Origin: an uncultured Eubacteriales bacterium
GTDB lineage: Bacteria; Bacillota; Clostridia; Christensenellales; Aristaeellaceae
Length of the DNA: 64,000 bases
Assembly (NCBI GenBank): GCA_902778055.1
Contig: CACYWL010000008.1
Coordinates: forward strand, 1 to 64,000
Reading direction: 5' to 3'
The notes under the pieces were generated by a model. The model saw only the letters and a list, made by a program, of their open reading frames with translations. It did no database searches and was not told the DNA's origin. Shown here piece after piece: positions 1 through 9,471 of this stretch. Positions within the stretch are counted from its first letter, which is position 1. Each line of letters begins with the position of its first letter. The position numbers and the translations under genes were made by a program.

Positions 1-3000
1 CTTCATAGGTTCCAGCAGCTTCCTCTGTGTTCGTCCTGCTGTACGTGATCGTTCCCAGATCACCTTCGTTCACCAGGCCCGTCACCTTGCCGGTGAAAGC
101 CGGATCAGCTTCGCCGTAGGTCTTGCCCGCGTCGGCAGTCTCAATTGTGACTGTCTTCGGGGTCACCTTCAGCGTCACTTCCGCGATCTGTGAAGCATAG
201 CCGGTCTTCGTTGCCCGAACCTGCACCTGCATCTCGCCCACATTGGTGATGCTCGGAGCCTCAGCACTCCATGTGGTGCCTCCGTCGGTGCTGTATTCGA
301 TCGTCGCATCCTCGACGTCGGCCACACTGGCCGCAGCCGCATGCGGCTGTCCGTCATAGGGGCCTTCATAGCCGTTTGCGGTCAGTTCGATTCCTTCCGC
401 CTGCTTGATGGTGAAGGTACCCGTCCGGTATGTCACCCTGTAGTTCCCCTGCTCCGCAGCTCCGCTGGTGCGAATGACATAGTCTCCCACATCTTCGCCT
501 GCGTCACGGGTCACTTCGTACGCCACGGTATCTTCGCCAAGCGTCCCATTCACTTCGGCCGTCAGTGCCGGATCGTTTTCTCCAAAGAATTTCTCGGCGT
601 CATTTGGCGTCACCGTCACGGTCACCGGGGTTACTTTGACGGTACCCCAGGTCTTTCCGATCTGAGCGTCGGCGATTTCATTCGTCTCGCCCTCCGCCGG
701 CCTGGATCTGTAAACGATACGGTTATTCTCATCGTAGATCACGAAGTCCAGCCTGTTCTGGATCGAACCGACATTTGTAAGGGAAGGAAGCTCCGCATCG
801 GCAGTCGTAATCTCTGCCCTGTATCCGTCCGGGAAACCGGTGATCGTAATCTGCTTCTTGCCGACGAGAGGAAGACCATTGTACTCTCTCTCTTCTCCGG
901 GTGTAACAACTGCGAAGTTCCCGCCGCTCCAGATCGCCTTCAGAGCCACATTGCCGGTAACCTGTATGTTCTCTCCGGTCTGATAGATCTTCCCGTCCTT
1001 CTCATAGTACCAGCCGGAGAAGGTATAGCCGCTGGCCTTGGGAACATACATTTTCTGATCCACGCTGATTCCGGCGGTGATTTGTGTCGTGTCGGTTCTG
1101 AACTCAAATCCGTGCGGCATGTCTCTTACGCTGTTGACTCCGGCCGGCAGGTTGGAGTCATAGCTCAGCGTATACTGATTCCGGCTTAGAATCACGCCGT
1201 CCACATGCCATCCGTCATTGAGGCCCTTCAGGACATACCAGCGGATATACTGTGTATCGGGATCGTATTCAAATTTCCCGTTCGACACCTGCAGGATATC
1301 ATCATCCGTCGGCAGCGCGGTCAGGTTATCTGTTACATTATTGACGATATGATTGCCCTCAATCCTGTTGGAGGTCTTATCGTCAATCACCCATCTCTGT
1401 TCCTTGATTCTGCTGTCAATCAGAATGACATCCGAATACTGTTTTGTATCATAGTTGGCCGGTTCAGTCGGAATGACGCCATCCAGTCTGATAAAGAATC
1501 TCAGCTGCGCAGTATAGTCTACTCTATACCACACCGCATAGAATTTCACATCATTGTTGGGAACCTTGTACGGATCCCCGGGCTGCAGAATGTCGTAATA
1601 AGTACCGTTCCGCAGATTGCTTCCCAGGGCCCAGCCGGCGAATTCGTACCCTTCCCTCGTGCCTTCATATTCCGGAAGCGTGATTTCACTCAAAGCCAGT
1701 ACAGTCTGCGAAGGCACGGAGCCGGTGCCGCCGTTGGTATTGAAGCTGACATTCACCTGCTTAAGCCAGATCGCGTAAAGCGTGACGTCCCTGGAAGGAA
1801 CAACGTACCGCTGATAGCCGTCATCTGTCACGTTGTTTGTTCCGGTTCTGGCCGTAGCCCATCCCGCAAATGAGTAGCCCGCTCTTTCCGGCGCAGCCGG
1901 CACGAAGATTGCTGTGCCGTGACGGTAGAGCGCAGGTTCCGGCAGCTCCGCGGAAACATCCGCCGCGTTCCAGTCAAAGGAAACCTGCACCTCGTCCTTT
2001 CGCAGGGTGAACCAGTCGCCGTAGTTTTTCTCCAGCGTCACTCTCTGATTGGCCCAGCCGTGGAATCCTCCTTCTTCAGTATTGCCAGAGTTGTTAAACG
2101 CAACAGCATAACCATCGGAGAAGCGATAGCAGGTTATACCATAGTTTGATTTCCTGGCTAACACAAAGAGCGGCTGAGGTTCATTTCTGAGCGTTGCTGA
2201 CTGATGCGCAATATTCAGGTACCGGCCGTTGGCTGCCTTGACATAGTACCAGTCTCCATCCATCCCTGATACTCTTTCAAAGGTCCAGTACATCTCATCC
2301 GCTTCCGTCGAAGTGCGTTGATAGTTATTGTTCGCCGGCAGCTTGATAATCTTCTGGGAGAGCAGATGCGTCGGGCTCTTTTCCCTTGCCTGCACGCCAT
2401 AGCCAAGCTGACTGTCGAACTTGCCAACCAGCATATACTCTTCTTTCTCCGGCAGGCTTACCCGTCCAGCCGTGTCCACATTCTGATACAGCGTCATATA
2501 CTGGCCGCCGTCTTTCTGGGCTCTGAATCCGTTGGCGGCATAGCCGTTTGCATTGTCCAGAACATATCCCGTTTTCTTGTCATAGGCGGAGGAGAACATA
2601 TACGCGTTCCCGTTCCTGATTGCGCGCAGGTTCTGGGGATTTCCGGACAGGGAAATGCCGGAATCGGACAGATTCAGATACAGTCCTTCATCCGTGGAAA
2701 TCGTAAACCAGTCGCCGCCCACCTGCGTGATATTCCAGAATGTGTAATATCCTTCCGGATGAACGGTCGTACCGTCTGTCTTTTCGTAAGGCGTGGCCTT
2801 CAGTTTGTTTCCGTCTGCCGCCGCGTTCATCAGGTTCTGAATGCGGTCCGCCTCGTATGCAATAATATAGCGTCCCGCTGTCAGGCCGGAATCGAAGACC
2901 GTATCGCCCTGATGCAGTTCCAGGAAATCATTATCTGCGTTCGGCGTATCCCCCTTATAGGAGCCAACGCCCTTTTCCATATCTTTGCTTTTGATATTGA

Positions 3001-6000
3001 GGTTGAATCCTTCCTCATTGCTGAACTTGTACCGGCCCTCGGCGTTTCTCTCGATCAGGATCTCCGCCGGACTGTCAGAGAAGGACAAGCTTCCGTTCAC
3101 GCCCCAGTCGTTCCTGGCTGCTCCGCTGTTGATCTGGAGATACTTTCCTCTGTAGGAAACTGTGTATCTTCCGGGGGTCTCGGCCCTTTCAATATCCCAG
3201 TACGGAATATCGTAGGTTGTGAACCACACCGTATCGTCCTTCAGTTCCTTGTAGTCCACGGTAACCAGGAAGCCTGTACCGGCAATCTCGCCGACAACAG
3301 CCCTCCGCTTTTTCATGTCTCTGGAAATCACGTAAGAGCCGCTGTAATCCGGATAGATGGTCAGCTTCCCGTCCGTGCTGTTCTCTTCATCCAGAATGTA
3401 GTACGGGGGCAAAGATTCAGGATCAATCCGGATTGTCTTTACAGACTCGTCCTCCGTGTCCTCAGCGATAAAGCGAATCTTGTCCTTATCTGTTTCCTGA
3501 TACAGGCCGGTAAACTCGGCGGTATAGGCAGGCTCGCTTTCGCCATCCCAGTCGATCTTCCAGATATCCAGATTCTGAACCGCAGCGGTCAGCGGAATCA
3601 GATACTCAATGGTGATCGTTTTCTGAGCTTCGTCAATGACCGTTTCGCCGAGTTTCTCTGTATCGGCAATCCTGGCCTTTTCGAATCCCTTCAGGAAGGC
3701 CGCCGCCTCTTCGACGACGATCGTGTTATCGTCGGGCTCCACCTCTCCGGTGTCGTCCTCAGCCACCTTCACCTCGGTGCCCTTCAGATAATGATGAATC
3801 GTATAGGCATATTTGTCGGGCTGCGTCTTAACCAGTGTGAACCACTCGGATCCGGAACGGTCTCCGTAGGAAATGAAGCGCGAATTCTTATAACCTGCAT
3901 TCACGCGGTCCAGATTCACACCGAAGGCATCCCCGCAGGACAGCCGGATCTGGCTGCCGGACGCTTCCACATAAACAGCCGTCGGACTGGAGGATAAGCC
4001 GATCCCATCGTGGGTCACGGCGAGATACCCCGCATCGCTCTGAATCGTGTACCAGTTCGGATTTCCGGTCTTCGCGAAGGTCCATTCGGTCACGCCTTCG
4101 GCATCCGCCACTTTGCCATTCGACATGACCACAGACTTGGAAAGCAGGGTGCCGGACTCACCCGGTTCAGCCTGCAGCGCGAAGTTGCCTTCGCTGCTCC
4201 AGTTGGTGTTCACAATCGCCCAGGTTCCGGTCAGATCGGTATGCCAGCTGCTGCTCTCATTGGCATATACACTGAAGGCATTGCGGCCCGTGACAGAGCC
4301 AAATCCGCTCTGAGCCGTTTCATAGATATCGGAAAGTCCCAGCGGGCTGGCCGTCTGAAGATCCGTTTCGGTCCAGAAGAAATACCTCCCGTTGTTTTCC
4401 CTGAGCAGGATATACTGCGGTGTTCCGCTCAGCGTTGCGCCGCCGGAGGAGAGATTCAGATACTGATCGTTTGCCTCAATGGTGTACCAGTTTCTCTTCA
4501 CAGAACGGAAGCTCCACTTGTCCGCGTGTCCAAGCGGTTCGACGGTGTTCCCGTCGATCTCATAATACGCGACCGCGGTCAGCCAGTTGGAATTGGGCAT
4601 CGAGAGACCCTGAGGCCTGTTCATTACAGTCTCTTCGGCCGCCAGCATCAGATTCTTTGTCTTTCCGTTCTTGTCGATGCCATAGGTTCCGGAGGGATTG
4701 CTGTTGCCGATGAAATAAGATCCTCCATCCATCGGCAGTGTGCTGGCCGTTGAGATCTGATCCGCCGTATAAAGCTTGAAATACTGAGGATTCCCGTTAT
4801 CGACCGTCAGCCCTCTGCCGGGATCTCCCCACTCCACATTCGCGGAAAGCGCGCCCACCTTCAGCGCATAGGCATCTCCGCTCGGCACAGCCTGAATGAG
4901 GCAGGGCTCGTCCGACAGCGTGACTCCGCTTTCGGTAATATTCATATAGTAGTTGTCAGGAGTAGATATATAGTACATATCTCCGGAAACACACTCGAAT
5001 TTCCAAAGCGGATCATCGAAGACCTCGTACCAGATCTTTCCATCCACCAGCTTCGCATACTTGTCCATCAGCAGGTGGGAGCCGTCCTTCGCAATTGGAA
5101 GAATAACACCCTTGTCATTGTAGGAAATGACATAGGAATTCCCACCCAGACCATATTTGTCCTCTTCCGTTTCCACCTTGACAGCGCCGGGCATTGGAAT
5201 GACTTCATAGTAAGTTGGAGCGCCAACCACATTATTGCTGACTTCCAGAGTCTCCCCGTCTTCCAGAAGCGCCACGCTGTAGGTAATTGTCAGTATCTTG
5301 TCCTCGGGACGCAGACCGGTTACCGTCGCCGTCAGATCCGAAGGAACCTGTTCCCCAAATTTGATGGTCACATCATCCGCCTTGATCGTCAGCGGAAGCT
5401 TGTAGTACACCGTAATCTCGTTCTGTTCAGCCTTCTCGCTAATCTTCAGGGTTTCGGCCGGATCGACGGGAATAACCGTCAATTCCGTCTCCTGATACGT
5501 CGTCGCCGGCACGATTTCAATCTCCTTGCCGACTTCGGCCGTGCCGGTCACATCGTCCGCGACCTTCATATTGGTCGTGCCGTACAGCAGGTGATGGATC
5601 GTATAGGCACTCTCATTCTTCAGACCGACCCAGGTATATTCAACATTGAAGTATGCATTGTCACTTGTAACTGTCTGCTTAAGTGAATGGTCACCCTGAT
5701 CTACCCTGACGAACTCATAGCCGTTCAATTGCGAGTCATCAGTCCTGATCGTTATCGTTTGGCCATAAAGACACTTATCGCTGTACTGAAAGGATTCATA
5801 ATTGTTCTTTTCCGGATTATTGCGCAAATGATACTGGACAGTATAATTGAACTGCTTCGGATAATAATCGAAGGTAATGACCTCCGGGGTATCTGTCCCC
5901 TTCGCTCTCTGAACTAAGGCTGATTGTGAAAGCGTATACTTGCCCGCGTCATATTTTCCATCCTGGGGCGCGGTATAATTGATATGCAGGTCGTTACCCC

Positions 6001-7237
6001 AGTTCTCATAATCCTTCTTTATGTATTCTGTCTCAGTACTTTCATCCGCTTTGTGCAGAACCAGTTTAATGAGATACTGAGTATCGAACACAGGCGGAGG
6101 TGTGGGCTCCACACCGCCTTCTGGTTTTTCCTCGGCTGTATACGTCGCGGTATAGGTCGCGTCCGCCTTAGCCGGAACCACTTCCGGAGTCCAACCGGAG
6201 AAGGTATAGATGTGCTGATCGTCCGCTGCCCTGGTGGGGGCTCCGCTATAGGAAGGAGTGCTTCTTTTCTTCACCACGGTCTTCGCAAGTTCAGTGTTAT
6301 CCCAGTTTTTCCAGGTGATCGTGCAGTAATCCGCTCTGGATGCGTCCACCGCTCCGACGCTGAAGTACAGATTGATCTTACCTCCATCGCTGTAATTCCA
6401 CGGTACACTGGTCACACCCGTCGTGATGTTCCCGAGATCACTGCCGACTTCTTTACCGTAGTTGTAGCCATAGAAGCTCAGGTCATAGGGTACACCCTTT
6501 GTCGAGTTAACGACAGTGTCAAACTTCAGAAGATCGGCAGGCACGGTAATCGGAAGCAACTGGTTCAGCGTTTTTCCCTTATACTCTTGCAGCAGAATAT
6601 GATCTGTCTGAGATCCAGTTTTTTCCATCAGGAAGTTCTTGGCCTCCAGCAGGTCTCCCTGGGCCAGCCCAACCTCTCCGTTCTGCAGGGACTGGAAGAC
6701 GCTGGCGTACGTGTCGTCGACGATCATGTAATAGTGGATATCGACGGTGCAGGAAAGCGGCTTGCAATACAGCGTCAGCAGGCTGTCGGCTTCGCTCCAG
6801 GCTCTCTCCCGCCGTTTGTCCAATTCGCACCCTGCCGGCAGGCCATCCTGATAGGCGCTCACCTGTGTTGCGCTGGTCACTTTTTCGGTTTTCAGAAGGA
6901 GCGTCTGTCCGGTATAGGTATACTCGCCGTCCACGACATACTGAACCTTAAAGGTCAGATTCTCTTGGGGCGCACTTTCCGTACCGATGGTTCCGGCCTC
7001 AATCGTGGCATAGGAACCGTTTTCATCCACGGCCGGGGCCGTCTGCCCCGCGCCATCTTCTTCGGACTCTTCGCTCGTTTCATCTCCCGGCGTCGACACT
7101 TCTCCGCCGTACTGGCTGTCACCCATACTGTCCAGATTGTCTCCCTCCGCGAATACGCTGATGGGCGCCATGTTGAAAATCATCAGCATGGCCAGCAGCA
7201 GGGCAGTCAGTCTATGCAATCTTTTCTTCATATTCAT
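1..7237 (-). CDS. Giant secreted repeat protein, C-terminal end beyond window
   Basis: The minus strand is open for all 2,412 codons from the ATG at 7237 to the left edge, so the stop is outside the window. GAGG lies nine bases before the ATG, and residues 1-31 form a signal peptide ending in VFAEGD. Modules visible in order are: a Ser/Glu linker (about 40-70); an InlB/Listeria-Bacteroides-like repeat with FSGWTPE (303-376); MucBP-like modules starting YTIHHLLYG (about 545) and YTIHHYLKG (about 1141); six copies of a module ending in YLNLSxxGxxLSxxP (750-1700); three InlB-like repeats with AGWA or SGWY (1746-1900 and 2021-2105); and MBG-like domains with KFFGENDPAL (about 2205) and KTYGEADPAF (about 2358). 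These families occur in adhesins and surface proteins, so an adhesive or binding role is inferred. Any cell-wall anchor would lie in the missing end. It follows the 7302-9020 gene by 64 bases and is probably cotranscribed. Confidence 0.85.
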   Translation of the reverse strand, partial: MNMKKRLHRLTALLLAMLMIFNMAPISVFAEGDNLDSMGDSQYGGEVSTPGDETSEESEEDGAGQTAPAVDENGSYATIEAGTIGTESAPQENLTFKVQYVVDGEYTYTGQTLLLKTEKVTSATQVSAYQDGLPAGCELDKRRERAWSEADSLLTLYCKPLSCTVDIHYYMIVDDTYASVFQSLQNGEVGLAQGDLLEAKNFLMEKTGSQTDHILLQEYKGKTLNQLLPITVPADLLKFDTVVNSTKGVPYDLSFYGYNYGKEVGSDLGNITTGVTSVPWNYSDGGKINLYFSVGAVDASRADYCTITWKNWDNTELAKTVVKKRSTPSYSGAPTRAADDQHIYTFSGWTPEVVPAKADATYTATYTAEEKPEGGVEPTPPPVFDTQYLIKLVLHKADESTETEYIKKDYENWGNDLHINYTAPQDGKYDAGKYTLSQSALVQRAKGTDTPEVITFDYYPKQFNYTVQYHLRNNPEKNNYESFQYSDKCLYGQTITIRTDDSQLNGYEFVRVDQGDHSLKQTVTSDNAYFNVEYTWVGLKNESAYTIHHLLYGTTNMKVADDVTGTAEVGKEIEIVPATTYQETELTVIPVDPAETLKISEKAEQNEITVYYKLPLTIKADDVTIKFGEQVPSDLTATVTGLRPEDKILTITYSVALLEDGETLEVSNNVVGAPTYYEVIPMPGAVKVETEEDKYGLGGNSYVISYNDKGVILPIAKDGSHLLMDKYAKLVDGKIWYEVFDDPLWKFECVSGDMYYISTPDNYYMNITESGVTLSDEPCLIQAVPSGDAYALKVGALSANVEWGDPGRGLTVDNGNPQYFKLYTADQISTASTLPMDGGSYFIGNSNPSGTYGIDKNGKTKNLMLAAEETVMNRPQGLSMPNSNWLTAVAYYEIDGNTVEPLGHADKWSFRSVKRNWYTIEANDQYLNLSSGGATLSGTPQYILLRENNGRYFFWTETDLQTASPLGLSDIYETAQSGFGSVTGRNAFSVYANESSSWHTDLTGTWAIVNTNWSSEGNFALQAEPGESGTLLSKSVVMSNGKVADAEGVTEWTFAKTGNPNWYTIQSDAGYLAVTHDGIGLSSSPTAVYVEASGSQIRLSCGDAFGVNLDRVNAGYKNSRFISYGDRSGSEWFTLVKTQPDKYAYTIHHYLKGTEVKVAEDDTGEVEPDDNTIVVEEAAAFLKGFEKARIADTEKLGETVIDEAQKTITIEYLIPLTAAVQNLDIWKIDWDGESEPAYTAEFTGLYQETDKDKIRFIAEDTEDESVKTIRIDPESLPPYYILDEENSTDGKLTIYPDYSGSYVISRDMKKRRAVVGEIAGTGFLVTVDYKELKDDTVWFTTYDIPYWDIERAETPGRYTVSYRGKYLQINSGAARNDWGVNGSLSFSDSPAEILIERNAEGRYKFSNEEGFNLNIKSKDMEKGVGSYKGDTPNADNDFLELHQGDTVFDSGLTAGRYIIAYEADRIQNLMNAAADGNKLKATPYEKTDGTTVHPEGYYTFWNITQVGGDWFTISTDEGLYLNLSDSGISLSGNPQNLRAIRNGNAYMFSSAYDKKTGYVLDNANGYAANGFRAQKDGGQYMTLYQNVDTAGRVSLPEKEEYMLVGKFDSQLGYGVQAREKSPTHLLSQKIIKLPANNNYQRTSTEADEMYWTFERVSGMDGDWYYVKAANGRYLNIAHQSATLRNEPQPLFVLARKSNYGITCYRFSDGYAVAFNNSGNTEEGGFHGWANQRVTLEKNYGDWFTLRKDEVQVSFDWNAADVSAELPEPALYRHGTAIFVPAAPERAGYSFAGWATARTGTNNVTDDGYQRYVVPSRDVTLYAIWLKQVNVSFNTNGGTGSVPSQTVLALSEITLPEYEGTREGYEFAGWALGSNLRNGTYYDILQPGDPYKVPNNDVKFYAVWYRVDYTAQLRFFIRLDGVIPTEPANYDTKQYSDVILIDSRIKEQRWVIDDKTSNRIEGNHIVNNVTDNLTALPTDDDILQVSNGKFEYDPDTQYIRWYVLKGLNDGWHVDGVILSRNQYTLSYDSNLPAGVNSVRDMPHGFEFRTDTTQITAGISVDQKMYVPKASGYTFSGWYYEKDGKIYQTGENIQVTGNVALKAIWSGGNFAVVTPGEEREYNGLPLVGKKQITITGFPDGYRAEITTADAELPSLTNVGSIQNRLDFVIYDENNRIVYRSRPAEGETNEIADAQIGKTWGTVKVTPVTVTVTPNDAEKFFGENDPALTAEVNGTLGEDTVAYEVTRDAGEDVGDYVIRTSGAAEQGNYRVTYRTGTFTIKQAEGIELTANGYEGPYDGQPHAAAASVADVEDATIEYSTDGGTTWSAEAPSITNVGEMQVQVRATKTGYASQIAEVTLKVTPKTVTIETADAGKTYGEADPAFTGKVTGLVNEGDLGTITYSRTNTEEAAGTYE

Positions 7238-7301
7238 GAAGCCGTTCCTCTCTTCCACGTCAGGCAGAAAACATTCATCAGATGCAGGCTGCCTTAGCCG
7301 G

Positions 7302-9020
7302 TTAATTGCCGCTCATTGTAAAGTCCATCAGGAATACGCCCAGGTGATAGGAGTTACGGTAATTGTCCTGATCAATCCGATAGGTGAAGGTCAGCTGATC
7401 CGCGCCCTCGATCAGGATGTAGTCGCCGATGCCATCCTTCCGGAAGTACCACTGCAGTCTGTAATCCAGACCTTCGTAGCCGATCAGCTCACCGGTCAGG
7501 GTCACCTTGGTTCCCTCATACACGTCCTCGACGCCGTCCAGGGTGGAGTGCACAATCACCTTCCGCTCAACGGGAGCTGCTTCCTCTTCAGGTTCGGCGG
7601 ATTCTTCCTCAACAGTTTCCTCCGTCACTTCCTCAGCAGGCTGTTCAGGCGCGGGCTCCTCCTCAGGCTCCTCGGTGACTTCCGTCTCCTCAGGAATCAC
7701 TTCTTCCGCGGGAGCTTCCTCTTCCGTCACTTCCCCGGTGGGTTCAGCCGCGGGGGCGGGCTCGGTTTCAGTTTCGACTTCGGTCTGTTCCTCTGTATTC
7801 TCTGCGGCAGCGGGAGCTTCTGCAGACTCTTCCGTGTTCTCCGTGGCGGCGGGAGCTTCCGTCGTCTCCTCCGCAGTCTCTCCGGCGGCGGAAGCTTCAG
7901 CAGGCTCTTCCGTATTTTCTCCGGTTGCGGGAACTTCGGTCTGTTCCTCCGTGCTTTCCTCCGTCGCAGGAGTTTCGGTCACTTCGTCTTCCGCGGGCTC
8001 CTCAACATCGTCCGCTTCCTCTTCGATGACTTCTTCCTCGTCGTAGTCCTCTTCCTCGTCGACGATCTCCGCGCCCTCGTTGTCGGATTCCTCGATCCAG
8101 AAGTCGTCGATCTCCGGCATGGTGTAGGGGCTGGAGCTGACGCACTGCTTGTCCTCGGCCATGACGGTAATGCGGTACTCCAGGGCAGCGGATTCTTCCG
8201 TAATGTAGATCTCCAGCAGATCTCCCCTGCCGATTTCACGCCATACCTGCTGATCCAGCGGCGCGAAGGGATCCAGGGATTCCCAGATCACGGTGTAGGG
8301 CTGGGTCGCGGAAATCACCTGAGCCTCGAGCTTGATGTAGTCACCGTAGCACAGCATGCCCTTGGATTTCTGATAAACCCGGGCTTCAGCGGAAAAGGTC
8401 AGCGCCATGTGCTCCATTTCCGTCACAACCTCATCCTCCGCGGCGGCAGCCTCGGCTTCCGCCCTGCGGGCCGCTTCTTCCTCAGAGGCAATGCGGGCCG
8501 CTTCCTCCGCGGCAATCCGTGCCGCTTCTTCCTCAGCCGCCTTCTGTGCGGCCGCTTCCTCCGCCGCGAGGCGGGCCTCCTCCTCAGCAGCTCTCCGGTC
8601 TTCTTCTTCAGCGGCCTTCTTCGCAGCCTCTTCCTCCGCCGCGATCCGAGCCGCTTCTTCTTCGGTCGCCTTCCGTGCAGCCTCTTCCTCCGCCGCGATC
8701 CGGGCCGCTTCTTCTTCAGCCGCCTCTTCTTCCGCCGCGATCCGGGCTGCTTCTTCTTCGGCAGCTTTCTGCGCAGCTTCTTCCTCTGCCGCGATCCGGG
8801 CAGCTTCCTCCTCGGCCGCCTTCTGCGCCGCCTCTTCCTCGGCGATTCGTGCTGCCTCTTCTTCGGCGGCAATCCGGGCTGCTTCCTCCTCGGCAGCGAT
8901 GCGCTCCGCTTCGGCAGCCGTCTCCGAGTCCTCGGTGAGGGAAACTCCGGATATCAGAAGCATCATCATGGCCAGAGCCAGAACCAGGATCCTTTTGATA
9001 CCGTTCTTCTTGCTTTTCAT
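7302..9020 (-). CDS. Secreted Ala/Glu-rich helical repeat protein with Ig-like domains
   Basis: This 572-residue protein has a GGAGG ribosome site and a signal peptide (residues 1-30). Residues about 32-200 are a repeat with a nine-residue period (EEEAARIAA and variants), very rich in Ala, Glu and Arg and predicted to form a long single helix or coiled coil. An Ig-like beta domain follows (about 205-300), then an extremely acidic Thr/Pro/Glu tract with roughly 13-residue units such as TEEPAEAPAA (about 300-490), then a second Ig-like domain to the C-terminus. No LPxTG motif, membrane segment or lipobox is visible, so its attachment is unknown. It is first in a two-gene unit with the giant repeat protein, behind a good promoter at 9152-9180. 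It reads like a stalk or spacer, but no specific function can be assigned. Confidence 0.85.
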   Translation of the reverse strand: MKSKKNGIKRILVLALAMMMLLISGVSLTEDSETAAEAERIAAEEEAARIAAEEEAARIAEEEAAQKAAEEEAARIAAEEEAAQKAAEEEAARIAAEEEAAEEEAARIAAEEEAARKATEEEAARIAAEEEAAKKAAEEEDRRAAEEEARLAAEEAAAQKAAEEEAARIAAEEAARIASEEEAARRAEAEAAAAEDEVVTEMEHMALTFSAEARVYQKSKGMLCYGDYIKLEAQVISATQPYTVIWESLDPFAPLDQQVWREIGRGDLLEIYITEESAALEYRITVMAEDKQCVSSSPYTMPEIDDFWIEESDNEGAEIVDEEEDYDEEEVIEEEADDVEEPAEDEVTETPATEESTEEQTEVPATGENTEEPAEASAAGETAEETTEAPAATENTEESAEAPAAAENTEEQTEVETETEPAPAAEPTGEVTEEEAPAEEVIPEETEVTEEPEEEPAPEQPAEEVTEETVEEESAEPEEEAAPVERKVIVHSTLDGVEDVYEGTKVTLTGELIGYEGLDYRLQWYFRKDGIGDYILIEGADQLTFTYRIDQDNYRNSYHLGVFLMDFTMSGN

Positions 9021-9471
9021 ACTCAGTTTACCTCCGTTGTAATCAACCCGTCCTCATGACATCCAAACTTTACGCAGCCTGCTGCGTTTCCGTCCATGAG
9101 CGGGGTCATATGGTCAAGCAGAAACTACCATCATTTAAGAGATACAATTGAATTATATCCGATACGCCTTGAATTGTAAAGGATATAATTCTTTTTTTTA
9201 TATCACGTTTTGACTGTTTTTTTGTGATGATTCTGTCAATTTCTGCCTGAATGCCCCGCTTATCAAATCAGCACGATTCAGGCATATGAATTACCGGAGG
9301 TTCGTATGCTGTATACAGTTTTCTGAAAGATCTTATACCGCTGCTTTCTCTCGATGCTTCTGCAGGGAAAAAGCGTTTTTTCAGTTACCCGGGTAACGGG
9401 ATTTCCTTTCCGGCGGTGTTCTGTTCAGCTCTCCGCCGTCCGGTCGGCCGGGGATCAGCCCCCTGTGGTTT
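9021..9471. other. Gene-free stretch, 451 bp
   Basis: An AT-rich gap. It holds the leader and promoter of the 7302-9020 gene and a perfect 8-bp inverted repeat, GCCTGAAT / ATTCAGGC (9245-9252 and 9276-9283, 23-base loop), which lacks a T-run in either direction. The remainder (9290-9471) shows no convincing feature. No clear terminator follows the 9472-11427 gene. Confidence 0.6.
9152..9180 (-). promoter_or_regulatory. SigA-type promoter for the 7302-9020 / giant-protein unit
   Basis: On the minus strand TTTACA (9175-9180) and a perfect TATAAT (9152-9157) are separated by 17 bp. Transcription would start near 9145, giving a leader of about 125 bases before the ATG at 9020. Confidence 0.75.

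Noticed and set aside
341..7297. Several plus-strand frames inside the giant gene region
   Set aside because: They are broken, lack ribosome sites and oppose one continuous frame with signal peptide and repeat domains.
8420..8925. Tandem DNA repeats that could suggest a CRISPR or satellite array
   Set aside because: They are the codons of the nine-residue Ala/Glu repeat in a reading frame; units vary, there are no spacers and no cas genes.
9306..9326. A six-codon plus-strand frame with a GGAGG just upstream
   Set aside because: Too short to support; no conserved context and no gene downstream on that strand.
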